A program made the position numbers and the translations under genes. A stretch of DNA of 64,000 nt. It comes from Lantana camara. Taxonomy: Eukaryota; Streptophyta; Magnoliopsida; Lamiales; Verbenaceae. Below are positions 11,146 through 23,225 of the stretch, one piece after another (position 1 is the first letter of the stretch; each line of letters starts with the position of its first letter). The notes under the pieces were generated by a model, which had not been told where the DNA came from, did no database searches, and was given only the letters and a program-made list of their open reading frames with translations. The stretch lies in NCBI GenBank assembly GCA_037501455.1, contig CM074855.1:49917001-49981000 (forward strand), read 5' to 3'.

Positions 11146-11519
11146 TTATGGAGCTAATGGACAATTCTTGGTTCATGTGTTGAACACCTTCCTTTCTCCA
11201 AGATTAAATTAAACCCTAGGTTAAGCCTAAACACTAACTAGAGAACTAGCATCCTTACTAGTTAGATTGTGATCAAGTTGGTGGACTTTTCTCTAGAGAC
11301 TTCAAGTTAGAAGTTTGAAGATTCGAGCTTTACCAAGGAGAGGGGATCAAGCCGCGAGAAGAGCGTTCTTGGGTGGCTTGAAACGCTGCAAGAAAGAATA
11401 AAAGAAAAGTAAGTTTTCTATCTTTACGAATTTGGTTACACGATTGCGAGTTCAAGGTCCTTTTGTTGGGAAAATTTTTAAATTCCGCTGCTTTCTGATT
11501 CGTGTTTTCCAACACACGG

Positions 11520-11785
11520 ATTGTCCTCGGGTTATTACATGTTTCAAGCATGGTTATGTCTAATTGAGCACTAAATGAAATGCATGATCACGTATTGAAT
11601 TATTCAAGCAAGCACGTATTATTCACGTTAGTGTAAAGGTTGGAGACTTGCCCTCACTCGCCGGGCCACATAATTCATGAAATTGACATGATAAAATGTT
11701 AAATTGGATAGTTGTAATCTCGGGCAAAGAACAAGCTATTCTTGAACTTTATATTTATTTCATTTCCAAATCTTAACCCGAGACT
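11520..11785 (+). other. Gypsy LTR segment between two solo LTRs
   Basis: About 0.27 kb of the host LTR (7699-14547) that separates the two opposed Copia solo LTRs. It would form the loop if the two were transcribed together. Confidence 0.7.
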
Positions 11786-12489
11786 ATGACTGTTGGAAAA
11801 CACAAATCAGAAAGCAGTGGAATTAAAAAAAATTTTCCCAACAAAAGGATCTGGGACTCGCAATCGTGTAACCAAATTCGTAGAGATAGAAAACTTACTT
11901 TTCTTTTATTCTTTCTTGAAGCGTTTCAAGCCACCCAAGAACGCTCTTCTCGCGGCTTGACAACCCGTCCCTCGAAAGTCTCTTTCTACTTCAGAATCCA
12001 TTGTCGGGATAGCAATCCATACCATCCTAGATTCAAATCATGTTAGGGATGTTCTTAACAATATAACATAAAGAAAGAAACATGAAACGAGAAAGAGATG
12101 ATTGAAACTCCCTTCGAAAACCAGTTTTGCGAAAGTAGAAAACTGCCAGTCACAAAACCCTCGTGAAAAAATTCATCCTTCAGGATATGGACGAACGGTT
12201 TTCGCCATCTTCTTTGGTTCGATTTTTTCATTCGCTTCACGTCGGGTTCAGAATCGTTACATCATCCCTTCTGATCGTTTTGCTTGATCCCCACTTTTTG
12301 GTAAAGCTCGAATCTTCAAAACTTCTAACTTGAAGATCTCTAGAGATAGTCCACCAACTTGGCTACAATCTAACTAGTAAGGATGCTAGTTCTCTAGTTA
12401 GTGTTTAGGCTTAACCTAGGGTTTCGTTTATCTTGGAGAAAGGATGGTGTTCAACACATGAACCAAAAGAATTCTCTATTAGCTCTAAA

Positions 12490-12515
12490 GGGGAGCTCGA
12501 GCTCCCCTATATATA
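12490..12515 (-). promoter_or_regulatory. TATA box and palindrome of the inverted solo LTR
   Basis: On the minus strand TATATATA precedes the 18-bp perfect palindrome GGGGAGCTCGAGCTCCCC (12490-12507). This promoter faces the one at 11122. Confidence 0.55.
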
Positions 12516-12837
12516 AGAGGGGAGTGCCGATCCAAATCCTTGTTGGACAAGGATTTGGTTCCTCTCTCTCCTATTACTTGATCATCAAGTATTTTCCAAC
12601 TTTGACTTTGAATTCTAATTCAAGTCAACTTTTAAGAGAGCTAAAAATATCCAAACTATTTTTGGATAATTTTATACTTTATTTATTATAAAATAAATAA
12701 CTTATTTTTATCTAATTAATTAATTCATAATTAATTAACTAGATTATTTTCTCCAAAATTAGACTTTCTTTTTAATTCAAAATTAAACCAAAGTCTATTA
12801 AATAATTAACAAATTAATTATTTAATCATCACATAAT

Positions 12838-12906
12838 CACGTGTGGCACATGTGTCGCAATGACACGTGTCCAATCACGTGAGCCACACGTGTGATTTCA
12901 CACGTG
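12838..12906 (-). promoter_or_regulatory. Five CACGTG sites in the inverted solo LTR
   Basis: CACGTG starts at 12838, 12864, 12876, 12887 and 12901. The cluster matches the one at 10732-10789, with one site changed to ACATGTG. Confidence 0.7.
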
Positions 12907-14103
12907 TGGAACCCTCTTGGCCCGATTAACTCGTTTAATCATTTTTAAAGCCTCAACTCATGTAACCAAGTTGTTGTGTGTGACCCTCTAGGTTCTCAAT
13001 TCAATTAGCAGTGACCCTAATTAATTAATTCACTAATTAATTAATTAGTCCACAGATTAAACGACCATAGTCTAGCAACAGGTGTTTAACCCCTAGCTGA
13101 ATTGGAATGTTCGGATTCGACAGAACCTTTAAGTCATTGATTCATGTGAGATACAATCCTCCTACTTACTATCTCTCAACCATGATCTAGGGTAAGGGAA
13201 TAATTAGAACCCTAATAATCTGGTCTTAAAGCTAAGTGCATTTCATATCCATTTGATCTCAATCCAAGAAACCCTTTTCTTGATGTCTTGATCTACTGCA
13301 TTGGCCAAGGACTCCATATGGCATATGAATGACTTACACAATAAGAGATCACCTTGCAAATGCAAGTGTAGGTCCTTTATTGATTCTCATTCACTTTCAT
13401 GAGTCACTTGTGCAGCCCCAGCATAAGCCTTGAATCAGTTGTCTAAGGCGACACCCTTTAAAGCTTATACCAAAGACTACAGAGTTAACTCATAAAGTAA
13501 CATGGAACCTCAAGTCTAAGGATCAATTAATCACATCAATGACTCGTGAGAAATTTCCTAATCTGGAAGTTTCCATTTCCTGAAATAGAAACTTCCTTTC
13601 CCATTTAGGAATGTTCTCACACGGGGCACCTCAGTGAACTTACTTATTAAAGTAAGCACCCTCATGTATCACGCACGTATCAACTATACACTTTGCACCT
13701 CCATGAAACAAGGTGGTCCTTCTTAAGGGCGTGATCCCACAAGCAAGCCTTAGAGGAGTCAGGTTGACACTCCCACTGTCTGTAGGACTCATCGGCTTGG
13801 AGTATTTTACTAATCATGACTTATGTGATATAGGGCTCGTTTCATGAACCATTTCACCTAAATGGTAGAGTCCTAAAGTCATCAGGATTAGGGGAGTTCT
13901 CATACATGCGCACGTAATGGAAACACACAAAACAAGTATTGGCATATAAAGAAGTGTTTGCCTATAATCAATCGTATATTATTCAAAGATTGTCTGTGAT
14001 ACAAGAAAAGTCCCAAAGCAGATTACGTCGAATCGGCTTTCTAGGGCACTATTCCTAACAATGACTTGCATGTGACGTGTGTTATATATATATTGCCACT
14101 CAC

Positions 14104-14122
14104 TCAGTCTTCGGTAGACTGA
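14104..14122 (+). promoter_or_regulatory. TCAGTC/GACTGA hairpin in LTR
   Basis: Six-base stem with loop TTCGGTA, after CACTCAC. Same relative site as in the other Tekay-like LTRs of the window. Confidence 0.5.
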
Positions 14123-14556
14123 TACTTCAGTTTTCAGGTACCCCGGTCGTGCTAGGTGGGGGTCGAGTCAGGTCTTGCATTTCCCTGAGTCTAGCATTGT
14201 ATCTTCATGTATAAAACTTTTGGTATATCTTGTTATGACCATTATTACTACCTTTTTGATACTTGGACAGGTATATTATAGAAGACATGATAATGTATTG
14301 TTAGTTAATGTTGGTACCTACTATGTATATATTTTGGTAAATATGGTACCTATACGTATTAATCTAAATGCTTCCACTTTTAATTTCATGTCTTGGTTTG
14401 TGTATGGTGGGGAGTGTCCTACCTAGCTCGTTATTTTCTTGATTGTCACCCGTTCGCTATGTGTTCAGTTTATATACGGATTGTCCATTTCGTATGTGGA
14501 TCGGGCTATAGCGCGAGGATGTAGTGCCTTGGGGTTTAGGGTGCTACATCTTAAGG

Positions 14557-14572
14557 TGGTATTAGAGCCCGG
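14557..14572 (+). other. Primer-binding site of the damaged Tekay-like element
   Basis: TGGTATTAGAGCCCGG, nine bases after the LTR end, is complementary to the 3' end of plant initiator tRNA-Met apart from one C-to-T change. Confidence 0.8.
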
Positions 14573-14800
14573 TTACAAAACCGAGGTTCTCGAGTCGTGC
14601 CAAGTGAGTCTAGGTCGCACGGCATAAGATTACTTGTTACTTGAGAGTCTGCATTTCATTGAATTACATGATTTACTTGAATTCTTGAATTATTTGAGCT
14701 ACTTGATTCTTTTAAATGTGTGCTTGATTGATATTATGGAATTATTTGCACACATTGCATTTATTAATCAACCACGCATGTGTAGTGATTTGATTTCAAG

Positions 14801-16809
14801 ATGGATCGTGATAGACATCATCGTGACCGATCCCCTAGGCATCGCCATCATCGCCACCATCACCGTGGGAGATCACCCCCTCCTCCACCTCCTCAGGCAC
14901 AGCCCCAAGACTTCATGAACGCAATGGTAGGGCTGATTGATCAGAGACTACAGGAAAGGGTTCCTCCAGCACCACCTGCACCCGTAGCCCCACAGGAGAA
15001 CCCTATCTCGGCTATACTACGAGAGTTTTAGAATCAACGTCCCCCGAAGTTCCATAAGGGTGATGACATTCAGACTGAGATATGGTTAAAAGAGGTCGAG
15101 AGGATTTGGCAGCTCATTCCTTGTGATACACAGGAGAAAGCTCGCTGCACCCTTACTTTGATTCAGGGCGAGGCTTACTCATGGTGGGAGAGCACTCAGA
15201 TAGTCTTGGAGGCCGCCGGGACGGCTATCACGTGGGATGTCTTTGTACAGGAGTTCAGAAACAAGTTCATTCCTCTAGCTTCCCGTGCCCGCAATTTGAG
15301 AGAGTTTACAGAGTTGAAGCAAGGAGCGAGTTTCGTCGGTTAGTACATCACTGAGTTTGAGAGACTTTCTCGCTATGCACCCAACATAGCGAATGATGAC
15401 TTTCACAAGGCGATGCAGTTCGTACAGGGACTCAGGCCAGATATTCAGGATGCCTTGAAAGTGGCTAACACGAGCACCTGGGCCAAAGCTACCACCAAAG
15501 CTTTGAAGGTCGAGGAGTCAGACAATGCCAGGAAGCCTATTCCCCGCACTGGATAGGTTTCAGGTTAAAGGTCAGGACAGGGATCGAGCTCGAGAAAGAG
15601 TCCTATAGCTTACTCTGCACCTCTAGCACCGAAGGACTCCGGGAAGAAATTTAAAGCTACAGGACCACCTCAGAAGACTCTTCGAGCTCCAGCACCACCA
15701 CAGCCACCTCAGAGGCCGGGCTGCAGATTTTGTAGACTCCCTACACATACTTATGATAACTGCAGAAGACGGTTAGGATTGTGTTTGATCTGCGGGAGTG
15801 ACGAGCACCGGGTTGATGATTGTCCGGATCGTCAAGATCTGCCACCCGCAGGCCAGAGGCCACTTGTGAGAGCTCGGGCATATGCTTTAGAAGGAGAGGA
15901 GCAGGATGCTGAGATCGACCCTGCTGCAGTGGTTGAAGGTACTATATGTATCCATGGCACGAACATCCATACATTATTTGATCCAGGAGCTACACACTCC
16001 TTTCTTGTGCATTCTATTGCTATTACTCTGTCTTTGCCTGCTATCGGCTCTTCTGTGCGCTATGTGGTTAGTTCTCCTTTTGGTAGTAGACGAGAGACGG
16101 ATCAGGTTTACAGGGATTTTCCGGTGATGATTGAGGATCGAGAGTACTTGATAGATTTCATTGTAATGACGATGGAAAGATATGGGTCTATTCTGGGGAT
16201 GGATTGGTTGTACAGGCACTGTGCTATGATAGATTGTCGGGCAAAGAAAGTACAGTTGGGTTCAGAGATTACTACGGGTTGGACTTCGAAGACGGTACCC
16301 CTACTTTCATTCATAGAGGCTCAGAAATTGGTCAGAGACGGGGCTACAGGATTCATTGCCAATATTCTGAATAAGCCTAAAGATTAGGTGAAGTTGGAAG
16401 ACACGGAAGTGGTGAAGGAATTTCCTGAGGTCTTCCCAAAGAAACTGGATTCTTTGCCTCCCGAGCGAGAGATTGAATTTGTGATTGATTTATACCCAAA
16501 TGCAGAGCCGTATTCAAAGACTCCATATCGGATGGCTCCAGCTGAGTTGAAAGAGCTAAAAGTTTAGCTCGAGGCATTGTTGGAAGTTGGGTACATCAGG
16601 CCGAGTCCTTCACCCTGGGGAGCATTGGTGCTATTTGTAAAGAAAAAGGATGGGACTTTGAGGATGTGCATCGACTACCGGGAGTTGAACCGGATGACTA
16701 TCAAGAACAAGTATCCCCTTCCACATATCGAGGAGTTATTCGATATACTTCAGGGTTCCAAGGTCTACTCGAAACTGGACTTAAGACAAGGGTACTACCA
16801 GCTGCGAAT
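14801..16809 (+). pseudogene. Gag-pol pseudogene of Tekay-like element, truncated in RT
   Basis: One frame runs from MDRDRHHRDRSPRH through a retrotransposon gag domain ([25 protein letters not shown]), zinc knuckles (CLICGSDEHRVDDC), an aspartic protease motif ([11 protein letters not shown]) and the start of reverse transcriptase ([33 protein letters not shown]), ending at the deletion junction. No frameshift is needed. The frame is closed only by in-frame stops, at about 15029, 15341, 15554, 15566, 16385 and 16565. Where the intact relative gives the ancestral codon (16385, 16565) it is CAG, and the others also fit CAG/CAA changed to TAG/TAA. This is the pattern expected from deamination of methylated cytosine. 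Confidence 0.9.
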
Positions 16810-16815
16810 CACATT

Positions 16816-17864
16816 ATATAACCTACATTGTCAAATTAGATTCTAAATTCCATTTCTAATGTTATAATTAAGATTATAATGTGATTAATAAATATTTAAG
16901 TGGTTAAAGAATTCATGAAACCTGATTAATTACTTAATTTCCCTTAAACGGTTAAAATTTGAGTTTACCGGGAATTCTCTAACATGATATAGTTTATGTG
17001 TTTACTTGATTAAAATAATGTGTAATCCTTTTATGCATGAACATTATGTGTTTTATGTGCTTATTTAATTAAAATAAGGAACTTAGTTCTAAGTCTATAG
17101 TAGTTAATACTTTCAGGCGCACTGGAATCCACATTACAATGTCTGACTACCGGTATATATAGGTGAGGGCTAAAATGTTTTCAACTGGAATCATGTTATA
17201 CATATGTATCTATATAAAAACTATTTCCAAGGCTACCTATCATTTTGATTTACTACCCTATATACATATTATTATACTACAATGTCCCTCTTAAGGGAAA
17301 AATACTTTCATGCCGGAATCAACGTTTTACTAAGACATTATATATTTTAAGTCCACTTTATCAAAACATTGAATTCCGGGTTATGCAAGCAAAATATTGT
17401 TCTTGATTCATGTTATGGGCCCCGGCTGTATCTGTAGCGAGCAATTACCCGGAAGGTATCGGGCCGAGGGTATTGTTGGTGCTGCGGACTGCCACCACCT
17501 CTTGGTAGTGGTTTAACTGGAGGTTAGTTACTCCATGCCAAGGGATGAGGGAGAGATAGCTGCCTCCCTAATCTAGTTCGTGGTTTCTAGGGTTTGATTC
17601 CCTATTGACATCAAGGAGTAGTGAAGTTAATAATCTTGGTTTTATTGAAGTTTCGGAACCTGATCAGCCCGATACTATTTTACCAATTATTTAAGGAGTT
17701 ATGGGTGGAAAGGCCTAGCTTGCGGGCATTAATGTTCTTGTTACAAACGGTTCATATTTCTACAAAGATTCCAAACTACCCCATCCCTGTTTTACAATTA
17801 TCATGAACCGTTTCCTATTTGCTATATCCTATTGTTAATATTGTAGATCAAGATCTTCTTGATC

Positions 17865-17895
<31 letters not shown>

Positions 17896-18335
17896 TACAT
17901 ATATCTATAGACCTTTATACCCCCCTTCACTTAGTCACTTTGACTAACCCTCTCGACTATTTTTAAAATGCGTGATTTCAGGAATCAATGAACGACAACT
18001 AAAGGTATCTTGAAGCACTACAACCGTTGGTTGAATCCGATCCCAAGAGGACACTGTCTTGAGCCTACTCTCTGTAGAAACAAACCTTCCTTGCATGTCA
18101 ACTTGTTGAACTCTTTTGCGAACTACTTTGATCAGTAATGATAATCCTTGCTCCTTGTACGTTATCCTCCCCGTTCATTGATAAAGTTGAACCTCTTTAT
18201 CTTCCGCTGCACAGTGACATATACTCCATTCATATATTATCCTGACCGTTCGCCGTAGTATTTTCTGAATGTTGGGTCTAACCTGCACTCAGGGAGTATT
18301 GCGGCGCGGGGTTGTAGTGTTGGGGAGGCGCTACA
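16816..18335 (+). repeat. Truncated 5' LTR
   Basis: Corresponds to the last 1.5 kb of the LTR at 19122-22241, ending GGCGCTACA. The first 1.6 kb are missing. Confidence 0.88.
17931..17947 (+). promoter_or_regulatory. TTAGTCA/TGACTAA hairpin in LTR
   Basis: Seven-base stem with loop CTT at the site where other LTRs have TCAGTC/GACTGA. Both arms changed (C to T on one side, G to A on the other), so pairing is kept. Confidence 0.5.
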
Positions 18336-19121
18336 ATTAAAGTGGTATCAGAGCCCCAGGTTGCGGAAATCTGGGGTTCATCATTCATAGAATCTCATAT
18401 GTACTCTCGTGTCTTTAGTGCTTAAATTGTGATCAATCACTGTTGGGGCGGCCGACCAGCATGTGATTTGTGACAATTGTAGTACTAAACCCTTCTTCGA
18501 TCAAGTCAAGTATACAGTCTTAATTCACACCAAAATCCCGAGTTCTATCAAATCCTTGAATTATCAAATTCTTGGTAGATTCGGTTATAAGATTTACATC
18601 TCCTTCACCATACTAGTATTCCTAACTCATGGAAGCACTTCACTCATACTTTCTGATTCGTTCAAATGTTTAGTTATTAGAATTGCTTCAAGATATCAGT
18701 AGGACCGAAAACTAACTTATTAATTTCCTGTGCCTTTATATATGCTTTATCTTCGCAAAGGATGTTTTGTCTGTTAATTGCTATTAATTGGAGATTGTAA
18801 TTTTGTGATCATCTGCACATCATTCTCAACTACCATGCATTATATTATCTCTATAAAGGTGGTTGCAGTTTAAAATTGTCATCCCCAAAGTTGTTAAAGG
18901 TATGCATTCTAAACACGCCAGTTACTGATCCTGGCGCCATGCATTCATTGCATCACTTATGTGCGCATTCAAATTTCTTACTTGAACAATTGCCTTATGT
19001 GTTTAAAAGTAAGTTGTCTTTTGGAACCTGCTTATCATGGATAGCGGATACAAACATTACTTAAAGTTATTATGAAACATGAGGAGAATCTGAGGACAGA
19101 TTCTTTTTAAGGGGGAAGGAT
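18336..19121 (+). other. Internal region with primer site, protease remnant and polypurine tract
   Basis: TGGTATCAGAGCCCC at 18343-18357 is complementary to the initiator tRNA-Met 3' end. A frame at 18876-19064 contains TDPGAMHSLHHL, which resembles the DPGATHSF active site of Gypsy protease followed by unrelated or decayed residues. TTTTTAAGGGGGAAGGA just before 19122 is the polypurine tract. Nothing else of gag or pol is recognised. Confidence 0.7.
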
Positions 19122-22100
19122 TGTAACAGCCCGAAACAGGGGCAAGTTGGAAATTACGAAAATACCCCTACAACCCTAGAATTTTCCTACATTCCCGAAA
19201 GTACTTTTACTATCCAATATTGTGACCAAAAGAATCCTCACATTATTTCGAGGATCTTGACACTCTCCGTGAACCATAATTCCCATCCTAACTCTAGTAG
19301 CATCAAAAATCGACAAAGCCCTAGCTTATAGTTCGATCGTAAATAACTCTTTACTCATCTACCTTTCGATATTCAATATTATAACCAAAACGATCCTTGA
19401 ATTATTTTATGAATTTTCATACATTTACCAAAAATCGATTCCACCCATAGCATATTTTATAAATATTTTCCTTTCTAAAAATTGTCATTTTATTTTAAAC
19501 AATTAGCTTCATTCAATATTCGAAATTTTACTTAAAACATTTCTTGAATTTTTCTCTAAAATATGATAATTTTTACAACCTTTAAATTTTATCATAACTT
19601 CGTTTATATAATTTTCTCATGATTTTCATCATCTTTAATATTCATAATTTATAAACGAAAACTCTAAATATTCCACATTTATAATCATAACGAAGCTTAT
19701 TTTTCACTCATTCTTTCATTAATTTACTACTTCAAGTTTTCACTTCTCGACTCTTGAATAAATTTTATACCATTTTATATTTATTTTTAGACCTTCTAGA
19801 AAGTTTAAATAAATGGACATATTTTTCCCACATTTCCTATCTAATTACCAAGCATATGTCTAAAATATAATCCATCCACATTACCTAAGTAGGAACCAAG
19901 CATTTGTCTAGGATATGAAGCTTCCACATCTCCCCTAAACTCTTAGAAATTGCAAGGTAAGCCCCTAAATCCCAAGTATAAATACCCCTCCAAGCTCATT
20001 TCCAAAACTACACCAAAATCACTCACTTTCTCTCCCTAGTTCGGCCACTCCTCTCTTCTGTAGGGTATGAGTCTTGTTCTTTTATTATTTCATGCTTTGT
20101 ATTATGTTCTTAGTATGATAATAATAGTAACATGCTTAGATTTAATTAAATTATGCTTTAGGAATTTTATTTTATGAAATATATGCTATTTATGCTAGTT
20201 TAGGAAAAATGTGATAATATATGTGAATATTATTTAATTAAATGCATGAATTATGATATGATATATTATATTCATATGTTTAAGTATTCATGATCTTGTT
20301 TGATTAAATTCATGTCAAGAATAATTTATTTAGAATTATTTTTCATAGAGAATTAATATATTTTGCTATATTATGCTTCAAATTCTATGTTATAAATATG
20401 AATATGATCAAGTGTGTTACATACCTTCTTTGAATATTCAAATAGGCTCAAGAACATGTTCATGTTGTTCTTGAACAATTTTAAGTGCACGTGTGATAGT
20501 GTGTGAGTGTGTGTGTTCGATTTTGTGTTATAAGGTGTTTAATTCATAAGAAATTGAATAGTAAACGTTTTCAATAGTAATTTTGACTTTTTGGTCAACA
20601 CATATACAATTAATTTCGAAAATTAATTAAAAATAATTATAAAATTAGTTTTGGAATTTTTAAATAAAGATTTTATCCGAATTTTTCCAAAAATCGGTAA
20701 ATTGTGAATTATTTTCAAAATATAACCTACATTGTCAAATTAGATTCTAAATTCCATTTCTAATGTTATAATTAAGATTATAATGTGATTAATAAATATT
20801 TAAGTGGTTAAAGAATTCATGAAACATGATTAATTACTTAATTTCCCTTAAACGGTTAAAATTTGAGTTTACCGGGAATTCTCTAACATGATATAGTTTA
20901 TGTGTTTACTTGATTAAAATAATGTGTAATCCTTTTATGCATGAACATTATGTGTTTTATGTGCTTATTTAATTAAAATAAGGAACCTAGTTCTAAGCCT
21001 ATAGTAGTTAATACTTTCAGGCGCACTGGAATCCACATTACAATGTCTACTACCGGTATATATAGGTGAGGGCTAAAATGTTTTCAACTGGAATCATGCT
21101 ATACATATGTATCTATATAAAAACTATTTCCAAGGCTACCTATCATTTTGATTTACTACCCTATATACATATTATTATACTACAATGTCCCTCTTAAGGG
21201 AAAAATACTTTCATGCCGGAATCAACGTTTTACTAAGACATTATATATTTCAAGTCCACTTTATCAAAACATTGAATTCCGGGTTATGCAAGCAAAATAT
21301 TGTTCTCGATTCATGTTATGGGCCCCGGCTGTATCTGTAGCGAGCAATTACCCGGTAGGTATCGGGCCGAGGGTATTGTTGGTGCTGCGGACTGCCACCA
21401 CCTCTTGGTAGTGGTTTAACTGGAGGTTAGTTACTCCATGCCAAGGGATGAGGGAGAGATAGCTGCCTCCTGAATCTAGTTCGTGGTTTCTAGGGTTTGA
21501 TTCCCTATTGACTTCAAGGAGTAGTGAAGTTAATATTCTTGGTTTTATTGAAGTTTCGAAACCTGATCAGCCCGATACTATTTTACCAATTATTTAAGGA
21601 GTTATGGGTGGAGAGGCCTAGCTTGCGGGCATTAATGTTCTTGTTACAAACGTTCATAGTTCTACAAAGATTCCAAACTACCCCATCCCTGTTTTACAAT
21701 TATCATGAACCGTTTCCTATTTGCTATATCCTATTGTTAATATTGTAGATCAAGATCTTCTTGATCATATAAATATAAATATATATATATACATATATCT
21801 ATAAACCCTTATACCCCCCTTCACTTAGTCACTTTGACTAACCCTCTCGCCTATTTTTAAAATGCATGATTTCAGGAATCAATGAACGACAACTAGAGGT
21901 ATCTTGAAGCACTACAATCGTAGGTTGAATCCGATCCTAAGAGTACACTGTCTTGAGCCTACTCTCTGTAGAAACAAACCATCTCATACTTTGTCCTTGC
22001 ATGTCAACCTGTTGTACTCTTTTGCGAACTACTTTGATCAATAATGATAATCAGTGCTCATTGTACGTTATCCTCCTCGTTTATTGATAAATTTGAACCT

Positions 22101-22241
22101 CTTTATCTTCCGCTGCACTGTGACATATACTTCATTCATATATTATCCTGACCATTCGCCGTAGTATTTTCTAAGTGTTGGGTCTAACCTCCACTCAGGG
22201 AGTATTACGGTGCGGGGTTGTAGTACTGGGGAGGCGCTACA
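19122..22241 (+). repeat. Complete 3' LTR (3120 bp)
   Basis: TGTAACAGCCCGAAACAGG to GGGAGGCGCTACA. No GC-rich palindrome cassette is seen at about 1 kb from its start, where three other LTR families carry one. The bases after it are AACAC; the matching left duplication was lost with the 5' end. Confidence 0.85.
21825..21841 (+). promoter_or_regulatory. TTAGTCA/TGACTAA hairpin in 3' LTR
   Basis: Identical to the hairpin at 17931-17947. Confidence 0.5.
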
Positions 22242-23160
22242 AACACACTAATTTATATGTTTACTAAAATATTGTAAGCGCCCTATACTATTGGAAAATT
22301 TCCAAAAAATACAAAAATACACTATTCCATTTAACAAATCCAAAGAGAGATAGCTAATCAGGTGGGACTATCTATTGTAGTAAACAAATTAAATTGAGTA
22401 TTTAGAAAATTTTTAATATGGTCATATTAAACCAAACTAGATAACAAATTAAGAAAGTAAACATTTTCTAAGGAGCTCAGGGACCGCACAAGGTCTTTTA
22501 AAGTTAGAGGTTAATATGTAAAAAACAATAATGTAGTGTGTCATTTATAATTACTCCAAATCTCAGGAGACCTGGATGTAACTCCTAAATTTAATTATTG
22601 AATTTGTTTAGTTACATTTTAATTAACCAAGAAAAAAGTACACTTGTATCTTATAATATTAATATTAATTTACAATATATCTATTTCTATATTTATATAT
22701 ATAAATAGATAGATAAAAATTTAAATAGATCCGTCCTTTAAGATTATGTTCCATTAGACGCGGCATCTTGAAATTTATATTTTTGTCATTCTATATTTAG
22801 AAGGAAAATATCTTGGTGAACTGTTCAAACACATGCTACATTTATGTTTTTGGGTTATTCTTAAAACATAAGTTGTATGGTTTAGTTACATAGTTGAATG
22901 TTTTCTTATTTATGTTTGCTAGGGGATGCAACTTTTGGTTTGCAATTATCATTCTTCGTGTGTTCCTTTTGAAGCATAAGGTATGTAGTCGGTAAAATTC
23001 CTTCTCTTTTAAAAAAAAGAAAAGAAAAGAAAAGCTATGAACTTGGATGACTAGACAAACATGTACATTTAATTACCCGCAATAGATTTAACCATTACCT
23101 TTATCAAGATCCCCATTCTTTTCCAATTTTTCTTTTTCTTTTTATTTTCATTACTCTATT
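22242..23160. other. AT-rich intergenic DNA
   Basis: No open frame or repeat is recognised. An AAAAGAAAAG stretch lies near 23010-23035, with AT-rich microsatellite-like tracts near 22680-22715. Confidence 0.4.
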
Positions 23161-23225
23161 CCCAACTACTAATCATTCCGAATGAAGGTTACATCTCCAT
23201 CAGATAAAGAGATCAAAGAATTTGA

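Larger units (their letters stand above)
9584..11514 (+). mobile_element. Solo LTR, Copia type (plus orientation)
   Basis: Runs from TGTTAGGAATAGTGCCCTAG to TTTTCCAACA with the 5-bp duplication CACGG on both sides (9579-9583, 11515-11519). TGTTRG...CCAACA ends and the GTGCCCTAGA start resemble Copia LTRs of the Angela type; the lineage is a guess from the ends alone. It sits inside the Gypsy LTR at 7699-14547 and is the inverse of 11791-14060. It contains a G-box cluster and a TATA box with a downstream palindrome. Confidence 0.88.
11791..14060 (-). mobile_element. Solo LTR, same Copia family (minus orientation)
   Basis: Runs from TGTTGGAAAACAC to GCACTATTCCTAACA with the duplication ATGAC at 11786-11790 and 14061-14065. 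It is the reverse complement of 9584-11514 over nearly its whole length but about 340 bp longer, the extra sequence lying mainly around 11970-12300. Confidence 0.88.
7699..14547 (+). repeat. 5' LTR of the damaged Tekay-like element (two nested solo LTRs inside)
   Basis: Starts TGTAACGCCCCGG and ends GGGTGCTACA directly upstream of the primer site. It carries the six-unit palindrome cassette at 8669-8895 and the TCAGTC hairpin at 14104-14122. Two Copia-type solo LTRs account for 4.2 kb of its length. Confidence 0.85.
7699..16809 (+). mobile_element. Damaged Ty3/Gypsy Tekay-like element (5' LTR plus gag-pol up to RT)
   Basis: A 5' LTR (7699-14547, about 2.64 kb once two inserted solo LTRs are subtracted) is followed by a primer-binding site and a gag-pol pseudogene in the same order as the complete element at 30266-40290. 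The sequence stops matching at 16809, in the RT domain just after YYQLRI, and six unmatched bases later the LTR of another element begins. The 3' half and 3' LTR are therefore lost by deletion. Its LTR is the same family as those at 25802-28421 and 41578-44196. Confidence 0.85.
16816..22241 (+). mobile_element. LTR element with truncated 5' LTR and 0.8-kb internal region
   Basis: The 3' half of an LTR (16816-18335) is followed by a primer site, a 786-bp internal region, a polypurine tract and a complete LTR (19122-22241, 3120 bp). The 5' LTR matches 20720-22241 closely. The internal region is far too short for gag-pol and keeps only a possible protease remnant. The left edge abuts the damaged Tekay-like element with six unmatched bases (16810-16815), so an illegitimate deletion fused two elements. 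Ends TGTAACAGCC...GGCGCTACA and the iMet primer site place it with Ty3/Gypsy. Confidence 0.85.
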
